64,000 nucleotides of DNA from Hungatella hathewayi. Lineage in GTDB: Bacteria; Bacillota; Clostridia; Lachnospirales; Lachnospiraceae. Of the stretch, positions 41,919-51,132 are shown one piece after another. The DNA lies in contig CP102274.1 in assembly GCA_025149285.1 (NCBI GenBank), positions 3,622,001 to 3,686,000 of the forward strand. The letters run 5' to 3'. Numbering within the stretch: the first letter of the stretch is position 1; each line of letters opens with the position of its first letter. The notes beneath the pieces were generated by a model that was not told the DNA's origin, searched no databases, and saw only the letters and a program-made list of their open reading frames with translations. The translations under genes and the position numbers were made by a program.

Positions 41919-42965
41919 CTATTTTCGTATTCTGCGCAGTTTAATCACCTGATGATCCTCATTTGCATGAGTCGGGAACAGGAACAGATCACCCTGCTTA
42001 TTGGCAGCCAGATCATGGGCACGCAGATCGGAATTAAAGGTTCCCAGCTGCGCCACCATATTCATATCCAAATCGAACACAGTCAGATAACCCGCGCGCC
42101 CCACAACATAAATATACTCGCCATCAGTATCCACGCCGGAAGGCATTCCCATGTTATTACTGCAGTAGCCTACTACATTGCCGTCTGTATCAAATACATG
42201 CACAGCATCCTTTTCTCTGTCACAGATCCAGATATGATCCCGCGCATCTACACACAGTGCATGAACGATCAACATATCTCCCGGTGTGTCCTCATAAGGT
42301 TTTTCCCAGTCTCCCACACCGCCGAACGTCTTCCGGTAAGTACCATCCGCATTAAAGATATGTACGGCCCGGTTCCCATATCCATCCGCAAATATGTATT
42401 CACCACTGGATGTCATATCCACGTCAGTCGGCATGTTAAAGGGGCCCGCAACTCGTTTTACACGGCGCTGCGCCTCATAAAAAGCCCACATTCCTACTAT
42501 GCCGAGGTAAGGCTCTGTGGGGAAAATCTTTCCATCTCTGCGCATCCTGGCCAGTGTCCCCATATCCATCCCTGTGTCACTGGGCTTTCCTGCTTCACCA
42601 AAATCACGAATCAGTGTTCCGTCCGTATCAAATTCGCGTACGATATGATTATGGGTATCCGTACACAGAATCGTGTTCTGCGGCGTATATTTAATAAAAT
42701 GCAGGTAATCGCCCAGCAGTTCCCCTCCAAATCCTTTCATATACGTCCCATCTGGTGCCAGCTTCACGATCTGGCTGGGATTTCCGCGCATACCCAGATA
42801 GACATTTCCTTCCGGATCGGTACAGCCGCCCGCAATACTGGCATTGGCCACATTATCCGGTAAATTTCTCGCAAAATCAGAAATATACTCATAGGCAAAC
42901 TCACCGCAGGAATATACTGTTTTCTGAATCTCATCTCGTCTGGAATCACAATGTAAAATCTTCAT
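41919..42965 (-). CDS. NHL-repeat beta-propeller protein
   Basis: 348 residues, no signal peptide. Six NHL-type repeats are visible with patterns such as DPEGNVYLGMRGNPSQIVKL, HNHIVREFDTDGTLIRDFG, GNRAVHIFNADGTYRKTFG and REKDAVHVFDTDGNVVGYC. The family includes peptidyl-hydroxyglycine lyases, streptogramin lyases and other ring- or bond-cleaving propeller enzymes, but also simple binding proteins. Last gene of the Opp run, 42 bases after the YhcH-family gene, and followed by a terminator. Likely acts on the imported compound (inference). Confidence 0.85.
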   Translation of the reverse strand: MKILHCDSRRDEIQKTVYSCGEFAYEYISDFARNLPDNVANASIAGGCTDPEGNVYLGMRGNPSQIVKLAPDGTYMKGFGGELLGDYLHFIKYTPQNTILCTDTHNHIVREFDTDGTLIRDFGEAGKPSDTGMDMGTLARMRRDGKIFPTEPYLGIVGMWAFYEAQRRVKRVAGPFNMPTDVDMTSSGEYIFADGYGNRAVHIFNADGTYRKTFGGVGDWEKPYEDTPGDMLIVHALCVDARDHIWICDREKDAVHVFDTDGNVVGYCSNNMGMPSGVDTDGEYIYVVGRAGYLTVFDLDMNMVAQLGTFNSDLRAHDLAANKQGDLFLFPTHANEDHQVIKLRRIRK

Positions 42966-43007
42966 GGCTTTTCTTCCTCTTTTCTTTATTTCCTATTCCT
43001 CTACGTT

Positions 43008-43460
43008 CTACACTTCCACTTTTATAACAATTTTTCTCATACTGCATGGTTCTCCCACTGCACAATGCGGCTTATGTGCATCTTCCGGAGCCAGAATCAC
43101 ATATTCTCCAGGATGCAGAATCACCATCCCCTCATATTCAGGCCCTTCCCAATAGCCCATATCCTTTTCCGGATCGTAGTCTCCCTTTTCTGTAAGACCA
43201 TCACGCCCCGTCACCCCGATCCCTTCCAGTCCATGAATCACATAATGAATATCAAAGTGACAGTCATGGGTTTCATAATCAATTCCAGCCGCCGGTTCTG
43301 TCTCATAGCTCTGTACTTGAACAATCACACCTGGGCATAATTCAAAGTTACCAATCGGCAGTTTTTCCAACCCCTCCCGCTTTAAAAAAGCGAATGCCTC
43401 CGTAAATTTTTCATTTTTCAGGTCATAACGATCCACATTACTAATTTTCTCAAATACCAT
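43008..43460 (-). CDS. YhcH/YjgK/YiaL family protein (DUF386, cupin-like)
   Basis: 150 residues, normal family length. Motifs: ETHDCHFDIHYVIHGLEGIGV with metal-ligand His residues, YEGMVILHPGEYVILAPEDAHKPHC, and C-terminal KIVIKVEV. Members (YhcH, EbgC, YiaL) bind a divalent metal in a jelly-roll and are linked to sialic acid, galactoside or sugar-acid use, probably as anomerases or isomerases. It follows oppF by 37 bases. Its presence suggests that the Opp system imports a sugar-containing molecule rather than a plain peptide (inference). Confidence 0.9.
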   Translation of the reverse strand: MVFEKISNVDRYDLKNEKFTEAFAFLKREGLEKLPIGNFELCPGVIVQVQSYETEPAAGIDYETHDCHFDIHYVIHGLEGIGVTGRDGLTEKGDYDPEKDMGYWEGPEYEGMVILHPGEYVILAPEDAHKPHCAVGEPCSMRKIVIKVEV

Positions 43461-43497
43461 GTTTTTCCTCCTCTTCTCCGTCTTTCAAAACGGCCTG

Positions 43498-44460
43498 TCA
43501 CAGCTGATTAATCTCCCGTACTTTATGGCATGCCACAAAGTGATCAGGCATAACTTCTTCAAATAATGGCTGCCGTATCCGGCATTCTTCTGCTGCGTAG
43601 GGACATCTCGGTGCAAACCTGCACCCTGGCTTTGGATTGATAGGTGAAGACAGTTCTCCCTGCAGAAGAACCCGCTTCTTTTTCACATCGATATCCGGTA
43701 CCGGTATGGCTGACAGCAGCCCTTTCGTATAGGGATGCATCGGATGGTCAAATAAGTCGTCTGAACTGCTCTTTTCCACCATACAGCCTACGTACATCAC
43801 CAGAATATCATCGGAAATATGTTTCACCACCGACATATCGTGAGTAATAAACAAGTAGGATAAACGACTTTCTTCCTGAATGTCCTGAAGCAGATTGATG
43901 ATCTGTGCCTGTATCGAAACATCCAGAGCTGATACAGGTTCATCACAGACAAGGAACTTAGGCCCGAGCACAAGAGCTCTGGCAATTCCGATCCGCTGTC
44001 TTCTGCCGCCGTCAAGCTCGTGAGGATAGGAGCAGGCAAACCGCCGTGCCAGCCCTACCTGATCCATCAGTTCGTAGACTCGCTTCCGCATTGTCTCCTT
44101 ATCGCGGCTGGCATGGACAATTTTCAGGGGATCCATAATCAGTTCTTCCACACACATACGGGGATTTAAAGAGGCCAGCGGATCCTGAAATATCATCTGC
44201 ATTTCTTTACACATCTCCCGCCGTTTTCTGGTTTTTAAATGGGTGATATCTTTTCCTTCAAATAAAACGGTTCCTTCCGTCGCTTCGATCAACCCCAGTA
44301 CCACCCGGCCCAGCGTAGATTTTCCGCATCCGGACTCTCCTACCACCCCCAGTGTTTTCCCTGCTTTCAGTGTAAAATTCACACCGTCCACCGCATGCAA
44401 ATCCCCTGTCGGCGTTTTGAAATATCGCTTCAAATTCTTTACTTCCAGCAAATCAGCCAT
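43498..44460 (-). CDS. oppF: Oligopeptide-type ABC transporter ATPase, OppF-like
   Basis: 320 residues. Walker A GESGCGKST, Q-loop MQMIFQDPLASLNPRM, Walker B FLVCDEPVSALDVS, H-loop FITHDMS, and the C-terminal Cys-rich GCRFAPRCPYAAEECR oligopeptide-transporter extension. The signature LSGGQ is changed: ELDGGRRQRIGIARAL reads DGG where SGG is usual, an unusual substitution that might reduce activity or be an isolate-specific change. Overlaps oppD by 8 bases. Confidence 0.95.
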   Translation of the reverse strand: MADLLEVKNLKRYFKTPTGDLHAVDGVNFTLKAGKTLGVVGESGCGKSTLGRVVLGLIEATEGTVLFEGKDITHLKTRKRREMCKEMQMIFQDPLASLNPRMCVEELIMDPLKIVHASRDKETMRKRVYELMDQVGLARRFACSYPHELDGGRRQRIGIARALVLGPKFLVCDEPVSALDVSIQAQIINLLQDIQEESRLSYLFITHDMSVVKHISDDILVMYVGCMVEKSSSDDLFDHPMHPYTKGLLSAIPVPDIDVKKKRVLLQGELSSPINPKPGCRFAPRCPYAAEECRIRQPLFEEVMPDHFVACHKVREINQL

Positions 44461-45448
44461 TCGTCCTCACCTCCCCGTGAGCCATTTTCGCCTCTTCCAG
44501 GTGAAAACAGCGGACTTTATGACCGTTCCCTGTATCTGATAGTTCCGGATGACATTTTTTACATATATCATCCGCATAAGGACAGCGCGGATGAAAACAG
44601 CATCCTTCAGGCAGTTTTGCCGGATCCGGCATCAGACCGTCAATGGGGCTCAGCCTTTTCTCCTTCCGCGTCAGCGATGGAATGGAACGGAACAATCCCA
44701 TCGTATAAGGATGAGATGTCTCCTTAAAGATATCGCCGAGAGAGCCATATTCCACAATCTCTCCGGCATACATGACAGCCACTTTCTGACAGCACTCCGC
44801 TACAATCCCCAGATCATGAGTAATGAGCAGGACGGACGTTTTTAAGCGGTTCTTTAAATCGTTGATCATCTCCAGGACCTGAGCCTGTATTGTTACATCC
44901 AGAGCGGTTGTCGGCTCGTCCGCAATCAGAAGTGCCGGACTGCATGCCAGTGCCATAGCAATGACCACCCGCTGCTTCATTCCTCCGGAAAGCTGGTGGG
45001 GATAATCGGTACTTCGCTCCGGCCCGATTCCCACCATTTTTAACATATCGAGGCTTCGCTCTACGGCTTCAGCCCGGGAACACTCCATATGGAGGCTGAT
45101 GGTCTCAACGATCTGGTCTCCTACCCTCATAACCGGATTGAGAGCTGTCATAGGGTCCTGAAAGATCATGGAAATTTCATTTCCCCGAAGTCTTCGCAAA
45201 GCCGCCTGATCCATGGTCACCACGTTTTCTCCCTTATAAAGAATCTCACCGCCCACAATTTTCCCCGGAGGATTGGGAATCAGGTTTAATATCCCCAGCG
45301 CTGTCGTCGTCTTTCCAGCTCCGGTCTCCCCTACCAGTCCCAGCGTCTCGCCTTCCTCCAGAGACAAATCGATACCATTTACTGCCCGAAACGTTGCCTG
45401 TTCCGTTATGTAATGAATATTTAAATCATTAATTTCCAGTAAACTCAT
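44453..45448 (-). CDS. oppD: Oligopeptide-type ABC transporter ATPase, OppD-like
   Basis: 331 residues. Walker A GETGAGKTT, Q-loop ISMIFQDPMTALNPVM, intact signature HQLSGGMKQRVVIAMAL, Walker B LLIADEPTTALDVT, H-loop LITHDLG, and the C-terminal CCFHPRCPYADDICK extension. With OppF it forms the ATPase pair of the importer. It lies 14 bases after oppC. Confidence 0.96.
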   Translation of the reverse strand: MSLLEINDLNIHYITEQATFRAVNGIDLSLEEGETLGLVGETGAGKTTTALGILNLIPNPPGKIVGGEILYKGENVVTMDQAALRRLRGNEISMIFQDPMTALNPVMRVGDQIVETISLHMECSRAEAVERSLDMLKMVGIGPERSTDYPHQLSGGMKQRVVIAMALACSPALLIADEPTTALDVTIQAQVLEMINDLKNRLKTSVLLITHDLGIVAECCQKVAVMYAGEIVEYGSLGDIFKETSHPYTMGLFRSIPSLTRKEKRLSPIDGLMPDPAKLPEGCCFHPRCPYADDICKKCHPELSDTGNGHKVRCFHLEEAKMAHGEVRTNG

Positions 45449-45462
45449 GTAATCTCCTCCCC

Positions 45463-46362
45463 CTACTGTTTCAGCTTGGGATCCAGCGCATCGCGCAGAC
45501 CGTCACCCAATAAGTTGAATCCCAGCAGAGTCGTCATAATCGCCAGCCCCGGAAAAATTACCAGAGGCCAGAAATCACGGATATATGCGCGGCCGCTGCT
45601 TAAGATGGCGCCCCACTCAGGTGTGGGCTCCTGAACCCCCAGTCCGACAAAGCTCAAGCTGGAAATTGTAAGAATTGCCATACCAACTTTTAAAGAGGCA
45701 TCCACAATCAATGGTGCAATTGTATTAGGCAGAACGTGATGCACAATGATATATGCATGACCGGCGCCTCCTGCCCTCGCAGCCTCAATATACTGCTCAT
45801 CCCGTATGGTCATAACCGTAGACCGAAGAATTCGTGCGCCTCCAGGTATACTGGCAAGTCCGACAGCGATTCCGGTATTCAGTAATCCGGTACCGAGAGC
45901 CGCTGAGATCGCAACTGCTAAAAGCAGACCGGGAATGGACATAATGATATCTATTACCCGCATGATAACCGTATCGTAAATTCCTCCGAAATATCCTGCC
46001 ACCGCCCCCAGCACGGTTCCTATTACCAGAGAAATCACAACTGCTATCAACGCCACGATTAAGGACACCCGGCCCCCGTATAGAATTCGGGCCAGAAGAT
46101 CGCGGCCGTACTGATCCGTACCAAATGGATGAGCCAGACATGGATAGACAAACCGGTCACTGAATGACTGGGCACTGTAATCATACGGAGTTAGAAAGTT
46201 TGCAAATATAGTGGCAAAGAGAACGACAGCCACCAGGATCAGCCCTACGATGGCAAGTCTGTTTTTAAACAGACGGTGTATCACATCGCGCCACTGGCTG
46301 TGTTTACGAGTCAGCCCTTCCAGAGACTGTATGTATGTTTCTTTTTTCTTTTTTCCGGACAT
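45463..46362 (-). CDS. oppC: Oligopeptide-type ABC permease, OppC-like
   Basis: 299 residues, six membrane helices, N-terminal OppC_N segment (HSQWRDVIHRLFKNRLAIVG) and the binding-protein-dependent motif EAARAGGAGHAYIIVHHVLPN. FGTDQYGRDLLARILYGGRVSL is typical of DppC/OppC. Its start overlaps the oppB stop by one base. Confidence 0.96.
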   Translation of the reverse strand: MSGKKKKETYIQSLEGLTRKHSQWRDVIHRLFKNRLAIVGLILVAVVLFATIFANFLTPYDYSAQSFSDRFVYPCLAHPFGTDQYGRDLLARILYGGRVSLIVALIAVVISLVIGTVLGAVAGYFGGIYDTVIMRVIDIIMSIPGLLLAVAISAALGTGLLNTGIAVGLASIPGGARILRSTVMTIRDEQYIEAARAGGAGHAYIIVHHVLPNTIAPLIVDASLKVGMAILTISSLSFVGLGVQEPTPEWGAILSSGRAYIRDFWPLVIFPGLAIMTTLLGFNLLGDGLRDALDPKLKQ

Positions 46363-47333
46363 TATGACCCCTCCTTTACTGCAGCTTTTCTCTTCTTTCC
46401 TGACACGTACTGCGAGCGGATTCTGGGATCAGCAAACGCATAGCACAAATCTACGATCAGGTTCATGATACAAATAAAGAATGCAAGAATTAAAACACAG
46501 GCGTTAATCACTGGATAATCCCGGCCGGAGATACCGGTCAGAAGATAGGAACCGAGCCCTGGCATATTAAAAATCGTTTCAATAACCACGGATCCCGCCA
46601 TCACAGTTCCTAACTGCATGCCTACCACCGTCAGAATCGGAATCACGGCATTGTGCAGCGCATGACGCCAGATTACTGTATTTTCCCTGCAGCCCTTTGC
46701 TCTGGCCGTCCTGATATAATCGGAACGGATTACCTCCAGCATGGACGATCGGGACATACGGGCCACATTGGCCACAGTTCCCATGGAATTTGCCAGGACT
46801 GGAAGCACCATATACCTCCAGTTTCCCATTCCGGTGGCCGGCAGCCATTTTAACTTCAGTGCAAACACGATAATGCAGATAAGAGCCAGCCAAAAGTTAG
46901 GCATGGCCGCGAAAAAAAGAGAACCTGCCGTGACGCTGTAATCCATCGCTGAATACTGTTTTGTGGCGGATATTACTCCGAATGGAACGCCGATCAGTGT
47001 GGTGACAATTACACTCAGCACGCCCAGCTTTACGGTGATGCCAATACGGGAAATAATTTCTCCACTGACCGCATGCCCATATGTATAGGAATTACCAAAA
47101 TCAAATTTTGTGACAATGTTCACAATGTAACGGATATACTGTACAAAAAACGGTTGGTCCAGCCCCAGCTCATGTTTTAAGCTGGCGTATGTTTCCGGTG
47201 TATACCCGCTGGCTCCCAGCATGGACATAACCGGATCCCCCGGCGCAAAGTAACTGATACTGAAAACGATCAGCAGCACGCCGAGGCAGACTGGTACGAT
47301 CCATAAGATGCGTTTCAAGATATATTTAGCCAT
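46362..47333 (-). CDS. oppB: Oligopeptide-type ABC permease, OppB-like
   Basis: 323 residues, six helices. N-terminal AKYILKRILWIVPVCLGVLLIVF, the DppB motif LDQPFFVQYIRYI, and the EAA-loop DYIRTARAKGCRENTVIWRHALHNA. Pairs with OppC as the channel. It lies 25 bases after the binding-protein gene. Confidence 0.96.
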   Translation of the reverse strand: MAKYILKRILWIVPVCLGVLLIVFSISYFAPGDPVMSMLGASGYTPETYASLKHELGLDQPFFVQYIRYIVNIVTKFDFGNSYTYGHAVSGEIISRIGITVKLGVLSVIVTTLIGVPFGVISATKQYSAMDYSVTAGSLFFAAMPNFWLALICIIVFALKLKWLPATGMGNWRYMVLPVLANSMGTVANVARMSRSSMLEVIRSDYIRTARAKGCRENTVIWRHALHNAVIPILTVVGMQLGTVMAGSVVIETIFNMPGLGSYLLTGISGRDYPVINACVLILAFFICIMNLIVDLCYAFADPRIRSQYVSGKKRKAAVKEGS

Positions 47334-47358
47334 TTTGTCAACCTCGTTTCACTTCCTG

Positions 47359-48972
47359 TTATTTTAGAGTAACGTAACGCAGGTTTGCACTTACCGCGCT
47401 GTGCAGGCTGACGCTTTCGATCTTCTCCGGATTGTAGGCTACAGCGTCCACTGACTCGTAAAGCGGGATAATCATGGCATGATCATGAACGTACTGCTGA
47501 AGTTCTGCATATTTCTCCTTGCGTACATCATCATCCGTCGTATAGTTTGCTTCTTTGTAAAGTGTCACAAACGTTTCATCTGAAATAGCGGCAAACGGGA
47601 ACGTCGCCAGTTCTGCCGGAAAGAAACGAAGAGAAATATACGGTTCCCCGCACACGGATCCTGTATCGGAATCCTGGAAATTCAAGTCTGTACCTCCCTC
47701 TGTCAGCCACGCCGAAAAAGCGGTTGGAAAGTCGGTGAAGTTCATCTGAAGATTGATACCCAGCTGCTGTAAGTAAAACTGAATTACAGTGGCTGCGTTG
47801 GTCTTTACCGCCTGATCCACAGTTGTCATATTCAGTGTGAAGTTCACGGTTGATCCGTCTGCCGCATATCCCGCTGCCTCCATGTACTGTTTTGCCTTCT
47901 CCGGATCATACTCATAAGCACCGGTATCTTTGTAGTATGGGCTCACAGATGTAATAATGGAACTCGGTACCTCTGCCAGTTCCCCACGGGCTGATTCCGC
48001 AACATCCTGCCAATTTACGCCGTAGGCAATTGCCAGACGCACATTCTCATCCTTCATGTACTGATTATTATTATCCAGTGCCAGAAGGATATTTTCGCCT
48101 TCATGAGTCGTCATAACTGCAATCTTATCATCGGCCAGCGCACGGCTGTAATCACTCTCTGCGATGTTAAGCGCCAGATCGATTTCTCCGGTCTCCAGAG
48201 CCATATACATGGCGGAGTCTTCCGCATAATGATTGATTTTAACTGTGTCTGCACCTGAAAAATCACCCCAGTAATTATCACGGCGTTTCAGCGTCACGTA
48301 GGAGTCTGTGACATATTCGGCGACTTCATAAGGTCCGGAACCATTGGGTGCATTAAGCCACGGATCAATGTTGTCAAAACCAGTTTCCTCACACCAGGAC
48401 TGATCGAGCAGATATACGACACCCATATTGATAATACCCGGGCCGAATTCCTGAGTATTTGCCAGATATACAGTAAAGCCGTCTTCACTTACATAAGAAT
48501 TATCCCAGTCAACCGTCGCATAGTACGCAGCCTGGTTGGTCCCTCTGTCCACCAGAGTCTTTATGGAGAAGAGAACATCTTCACCGGTCATCTGATTCCC
48601 GTTTGCAAAGTAAACATCGTCCCGGCACTCCATCACAAAGGTTGTACCGTCTTCTTCGTAATACCAGTTTTTTAAGATATCGGAGAATGGATTGTTCTCT
48701 TCGTCATAATAAAACAAATAGTCGTAAACAAGGTAACAGCCCCAATGACATACTTCATTTTCACTTCCCGGCATAAATGTTCCAAGCACATTAATTGTAC
48801 CCACATTCAGAGTCTTTTCTCCCCCGCCTTCACCCGATTTTGCTCCGGCTTCCGTTCTGGTGTTTCCGCCGGATGCCGTCGTACCTTCTCCTGTATTCCT
48901 GTTCCCTCCTCCGCACGCCGTCATACTCATAACCAGCGCTGCCGCAAGAAGTAATACCCCCAGTTTTTTCAT
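47359..48972 (-). CDS. oppA: Oligopeptide-type ABC transporter substrate-binding lipoprotein, OppA/DppA-like
   Basis: 537 residues from ATG at 48972 with GGAGGAG before it. Signal peptide and lipobox SMTACGGG, a Gly/Thr/Glu linker, then the family 5 binding fold: TFVMECRDDVYFANGNQMTGEDVLFSIKTL, IDPWLNAPNGSGPYEVAEY and VRLAIAYGVNWQDVAE. Family 5 proteins bind peptides, opines, nickel or oligosaccharides. The neighbouring sugar-type and propeller genes argue for a non-peptide ligand (inference). Confidence 0.94.
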   Translation of the reverse strand: MKKLGVLLLAAALVMSMTACGGGNRNTGEGTTASGGNTRTEAGAKSGEGGGEKTLNVGTINVLGTFMPGSENEVCHWGCYLVYDYLFYYDEENNPFSDILKNWYYEEDGTTFVMECRDDVYFANGNQMTGEDVLFSIKTLVDRGTNQAAYYATVDWDNSYVSEDGFTVYLANTQEFGPGIINMGVVYLLDQSWCEETGFDNIDPWLNAPNGSGPYEVAEYVTDSYVTLKRRDNYWGDFSGADTVKINHYAEDSAMYMALETGEIDLALNIAESDYSRALADDKIAVMTTHEGENILLALDNNNQYMKDENVRLAIAYGVNWQDVAESARGELAEVPSSIITSVSPYYKDTGAYEYDPEKAKQYMEAAGYAADGSTVNFTLNMTTVDQAVKTNAATVIQFYLQQLGINLQMNFTDFPTAFSAWLTEGGTDLNFQDSDTGSVCGEPYISLRFFPAELATFPFAAISDETFVTLYKEANYTTDDDVRKEKYAELQQYVHDHAMIIPLYESVDAVAYNPEKIESVSLHSAVSANLRYVTLK

Positions 48973-49040
48973 TGTAAAACTCCTCCTTTTATATTTGCTT
49001 GATTTATTCAGCAAGACACTAAGCCTTCTGCTTTCTCTTC

Positions 49041-49769
49041 TTAATACCGGTCCGTCTCTTTATACGTCTCATATGGCTTCGGCAGCTTCGGTTCACTCTC
49101 CGTCATGCCATCCACGCGGTACTGCCAGTGATAGGAAGTCGGTGCATTGGCCAGATTTTCCGGCGCCCGGTCTTCTGCAAACGGAAGATTGGAGCAAAAC
49201 ATGGCATCCAGCCGTATACCATCTGTTGCAAAGCGTTCCTCGGCAAAACGAACCCAGTCGCTGCCGCAGGGAAAACGTATCATATCATACTGATGCAGAT
49301 GAAGAATCTTCCATAGTTTTCCTTCCTTGATACAATCCGCCCCCAGCCGCCAAATAGCACATTCTGCCTGATAGGCCTTTCCCTCTTTCGTCCTGGAAGT
49401 GAGAAGTTCTCTTTCTTCCGTAACCGCTGTTCCCAATTCTCCCGCATCTGAATCCAGTCCCAGAACAAACCACATACCTCTAACAGTTTTTCCATCCGCC
49501 GCTGCCTCAATTACTGGTGTAACCGGAAGCAACAGTGTAAACTTACCTGCAATATGATCCTTCTGATAATAGGTCGCCACCTTTTCTCTCGTGCAATATC
49601 TGCCGGAAGCGCCGATTTCTATGCTTATATCCTCCGACTGCGACCATAGCTCGTCCATAATCTGCCCGCCCTCTCCTGCAAACAGAAGATGACAGTATGT
49701 TCCTATTAAATTTTCTATTTCCGCCCTTGCCTCCAGACGGCGCAGGCGGATTTCTGCAGAATCATCCAT
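49041..49769 (-). CDS. SnoaL-like (NTF2 fold) protein
   Basis: 242 residues, soluble. The N-terminal helix RRLEARAEIENLIGTYCHLLFAGEGGQIMDELWS is the standard opening of SnoaL-like domains that include aromatic-ring hydroxylase small subunits and polyketide cyclases. KLWKILHLHQYDMIRFPCG closes the fold, and the C-terminal 60 residues are an extension rich in Pro and charged residues. It lies between the lactonase-like gene (12 bases) and oppA (68 bases), so it probably acts in the same pathway, as an enzyme or binding protein for the imported compound. Confidence 0.82.
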   Translation of the reverse strand: MDDSAEIRLRRLEARAEIENLIGTYCHLLFAGEGGQIMDELWSQSEDISIEIGASGRYCTREKVATYYQKDHIAGKFTLLLPVTPVIEAAADGKTVRGMWFVLGLDSDAGELGTAVTEERELLTSRTKEGKAYQAECAIWRLGADCIKEGKLWKILHLHQYDMIRFPCGSDWVRFAEERFATDGIRLDAMFCSNLPFAEDRAPENLANAPTSYHWQYRVDGMTESEPKLPKPYETYKETDRY

Positions 49770-49781
49770 AATCCTCTCCTC

Positions 49782-50840
49782 CTAAAATGCGATGCACACA
49801 GGAGATGGAATCTTACAGCCAGCCCCTGTATAAATCAGTGTTTCTCCCTCAACACGGAAAAGATCAGGATACCCCTGAAACTGATAAGCCACCACCAGAA
49901 ATTTGCCATCCGGTGTAAAATTAATATCTCTTGGCATCTCACCCTCCGTCTTTATCACAGAAATAAGCGTAATTCTGCCTGTTTCCGTATCCACACCGTA
50001 AATTGAAATGGAATCTTCCCGGTTTTCTCTCCCCATACCGCGGTTACTGACCGCCAGAAGACGTCCTCCCGGACACAGCCGTATGGCGGCAGGTTCCGTT
50101 TTTCCCTTCATATCCGGAGTCCGGACAGAGATGGTCTGCACATGAGTAAGTATCCTTTTACTGTCCGGTGCAAAATAGTAGACCGATACTTTTTCATCAT
50201 CCTGTCGGTTTACATAGAGAAATCTGCCGTCTTCGCTGAATACCATATGCCTTGGGCCGGAGTGAGCCTCCAGTTCCTCTTTCCAGACAAGCCTGTATTG
50301 ATTTTCGCAGTCATAAATATAGATACTTCCCCCAATCAATTCCAGTGCTGCCAGATATCTGCCTGCGGGTGATTTCATTACACAGTGAAGAAAGGGTCCC
50401 ACCGGAGTTGTATCATGAGCCTTTACACAGGCCAGCCGCTCACCGATCCTTCCATCGTCCTGTCTCCTGAAAGCAGCCATTGTGCCTTGATAGAAATTGC
50501 TGACGTAGATTTCCGCGCTGTTATCGTCGCAATACACGAAGCAGGGACGCTGACCTCCTGTAACCGCCCAGTTCAATTCTTCAAATTTCCCATCGCTTAT
50601 GTCATAGGCCGTAATGCCTCCGCTTGCCCTTCCCTTAAATGTCATCCCTTCGCTCAGTACATAAAGATTCCTTCTGTCCTTCGAAATTGTTAAATACCCC
50701 GCATGATACATGGGCATTGTATCCAGCACATGAATCTCTCCGGTTGCTGCATTGAGTCTAATCCGGTAAATCCCCCTGCTTCCACCGGTTGAAGCAGTAC
50801 CCACAAAGCCTGTATAACCATGCAAAAAAGCCTCTGCCAT
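49782..50840 (-). CDS. Lactonase-family seven-bladed beta-propeller protein (Pgl-like)
   Basis: 352 residues, no signal peptide. Blade repeats include GIYRIRLNAATGEIHVLDTM, YHAGYLTISKDRRNLYVLSE, FLHCVMKSPAGRYLAALELI, SGPRHMVFSEDGRFLYVNRQ, and MPRDINFTPDGKFLVVAYQF. This is the pattern of the YbhE/6-phosphogluconolactonase-like family. Homologues hydrolyse lactones of sugars or muconate. First gene of the catabolic run, upstream of a SnoaL-like gene and the Opp importer. Specific substrate unknown. Confidence 0.88.
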   Translation of the reverse strand: MAEAFLHGYTGFVGTASTGGSRGIYRIRLNAATGEIHVLDTMPMYHAGYLTISKDRRNLYVLSEGMTFKGRASGGITAYDISDGKFEELNWAVTGGQRPCFVYCDDNSAEIYVSNFYQGTMAAFRRQDDGRIGERLACVKAHDTTPVGPFLHCVMKSPAGRYLAALELIGGSIYIYDCENQYRLVWKEELEAHSGPRHMVFSEDGRFLYVNRQDDEKVSVYYFAPDSKRILTHVQTISVRTPDMKGKTEPAAIRLCPGGRLLAVSNRGMGRENREDSISIYGVDTETGRITLISVIKTEGEMPRDINFTPDGKFLVVAYQFQGYPDLFRVEGETLIYTGAGCKIPSPVCIAF

Positions 50841-51047
50841 TCTATCGCTCCTCTCTGATTAATACTCTGATTTTAACACATAATTTTTCATTCACTTTTT
50901 GCTTATGCATTTTTGCTGTTTTTATATCTTCACCGACATATTTATTATCTATTTTTACTTATACCATGTCTGGACGCTCCTGTAAAATTCCAAAACCGGA
51001 ATAGAAAGTATAACTTTTGGATTATGCTTGTAGCAGAATAAAAAAAA

Positions 51048-51089
51048 GCCAGATACCAGAAGCCTTTTCCTCTGACTCCCGTACCTGGC
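51048..51089 (-). terminator. Intrinsic terminator after the LysR gene
   Basis: GCCAGGTAC/GTATCTGGC stem (one G-U) followed by eight T on the minus strand, 44 bases after the stop at 51133. It separates the LysR gene from the Opp run; the remaining 50860-51040 stretch is AT-rich and holds the presumed promoter of the lactonase gene. Confidence 0.8.
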
Positions 51090-51132
51090 ATAGTACTTTC
51101 AAGCTGATTTTCCATCTGCTTTTACTCTGCAT

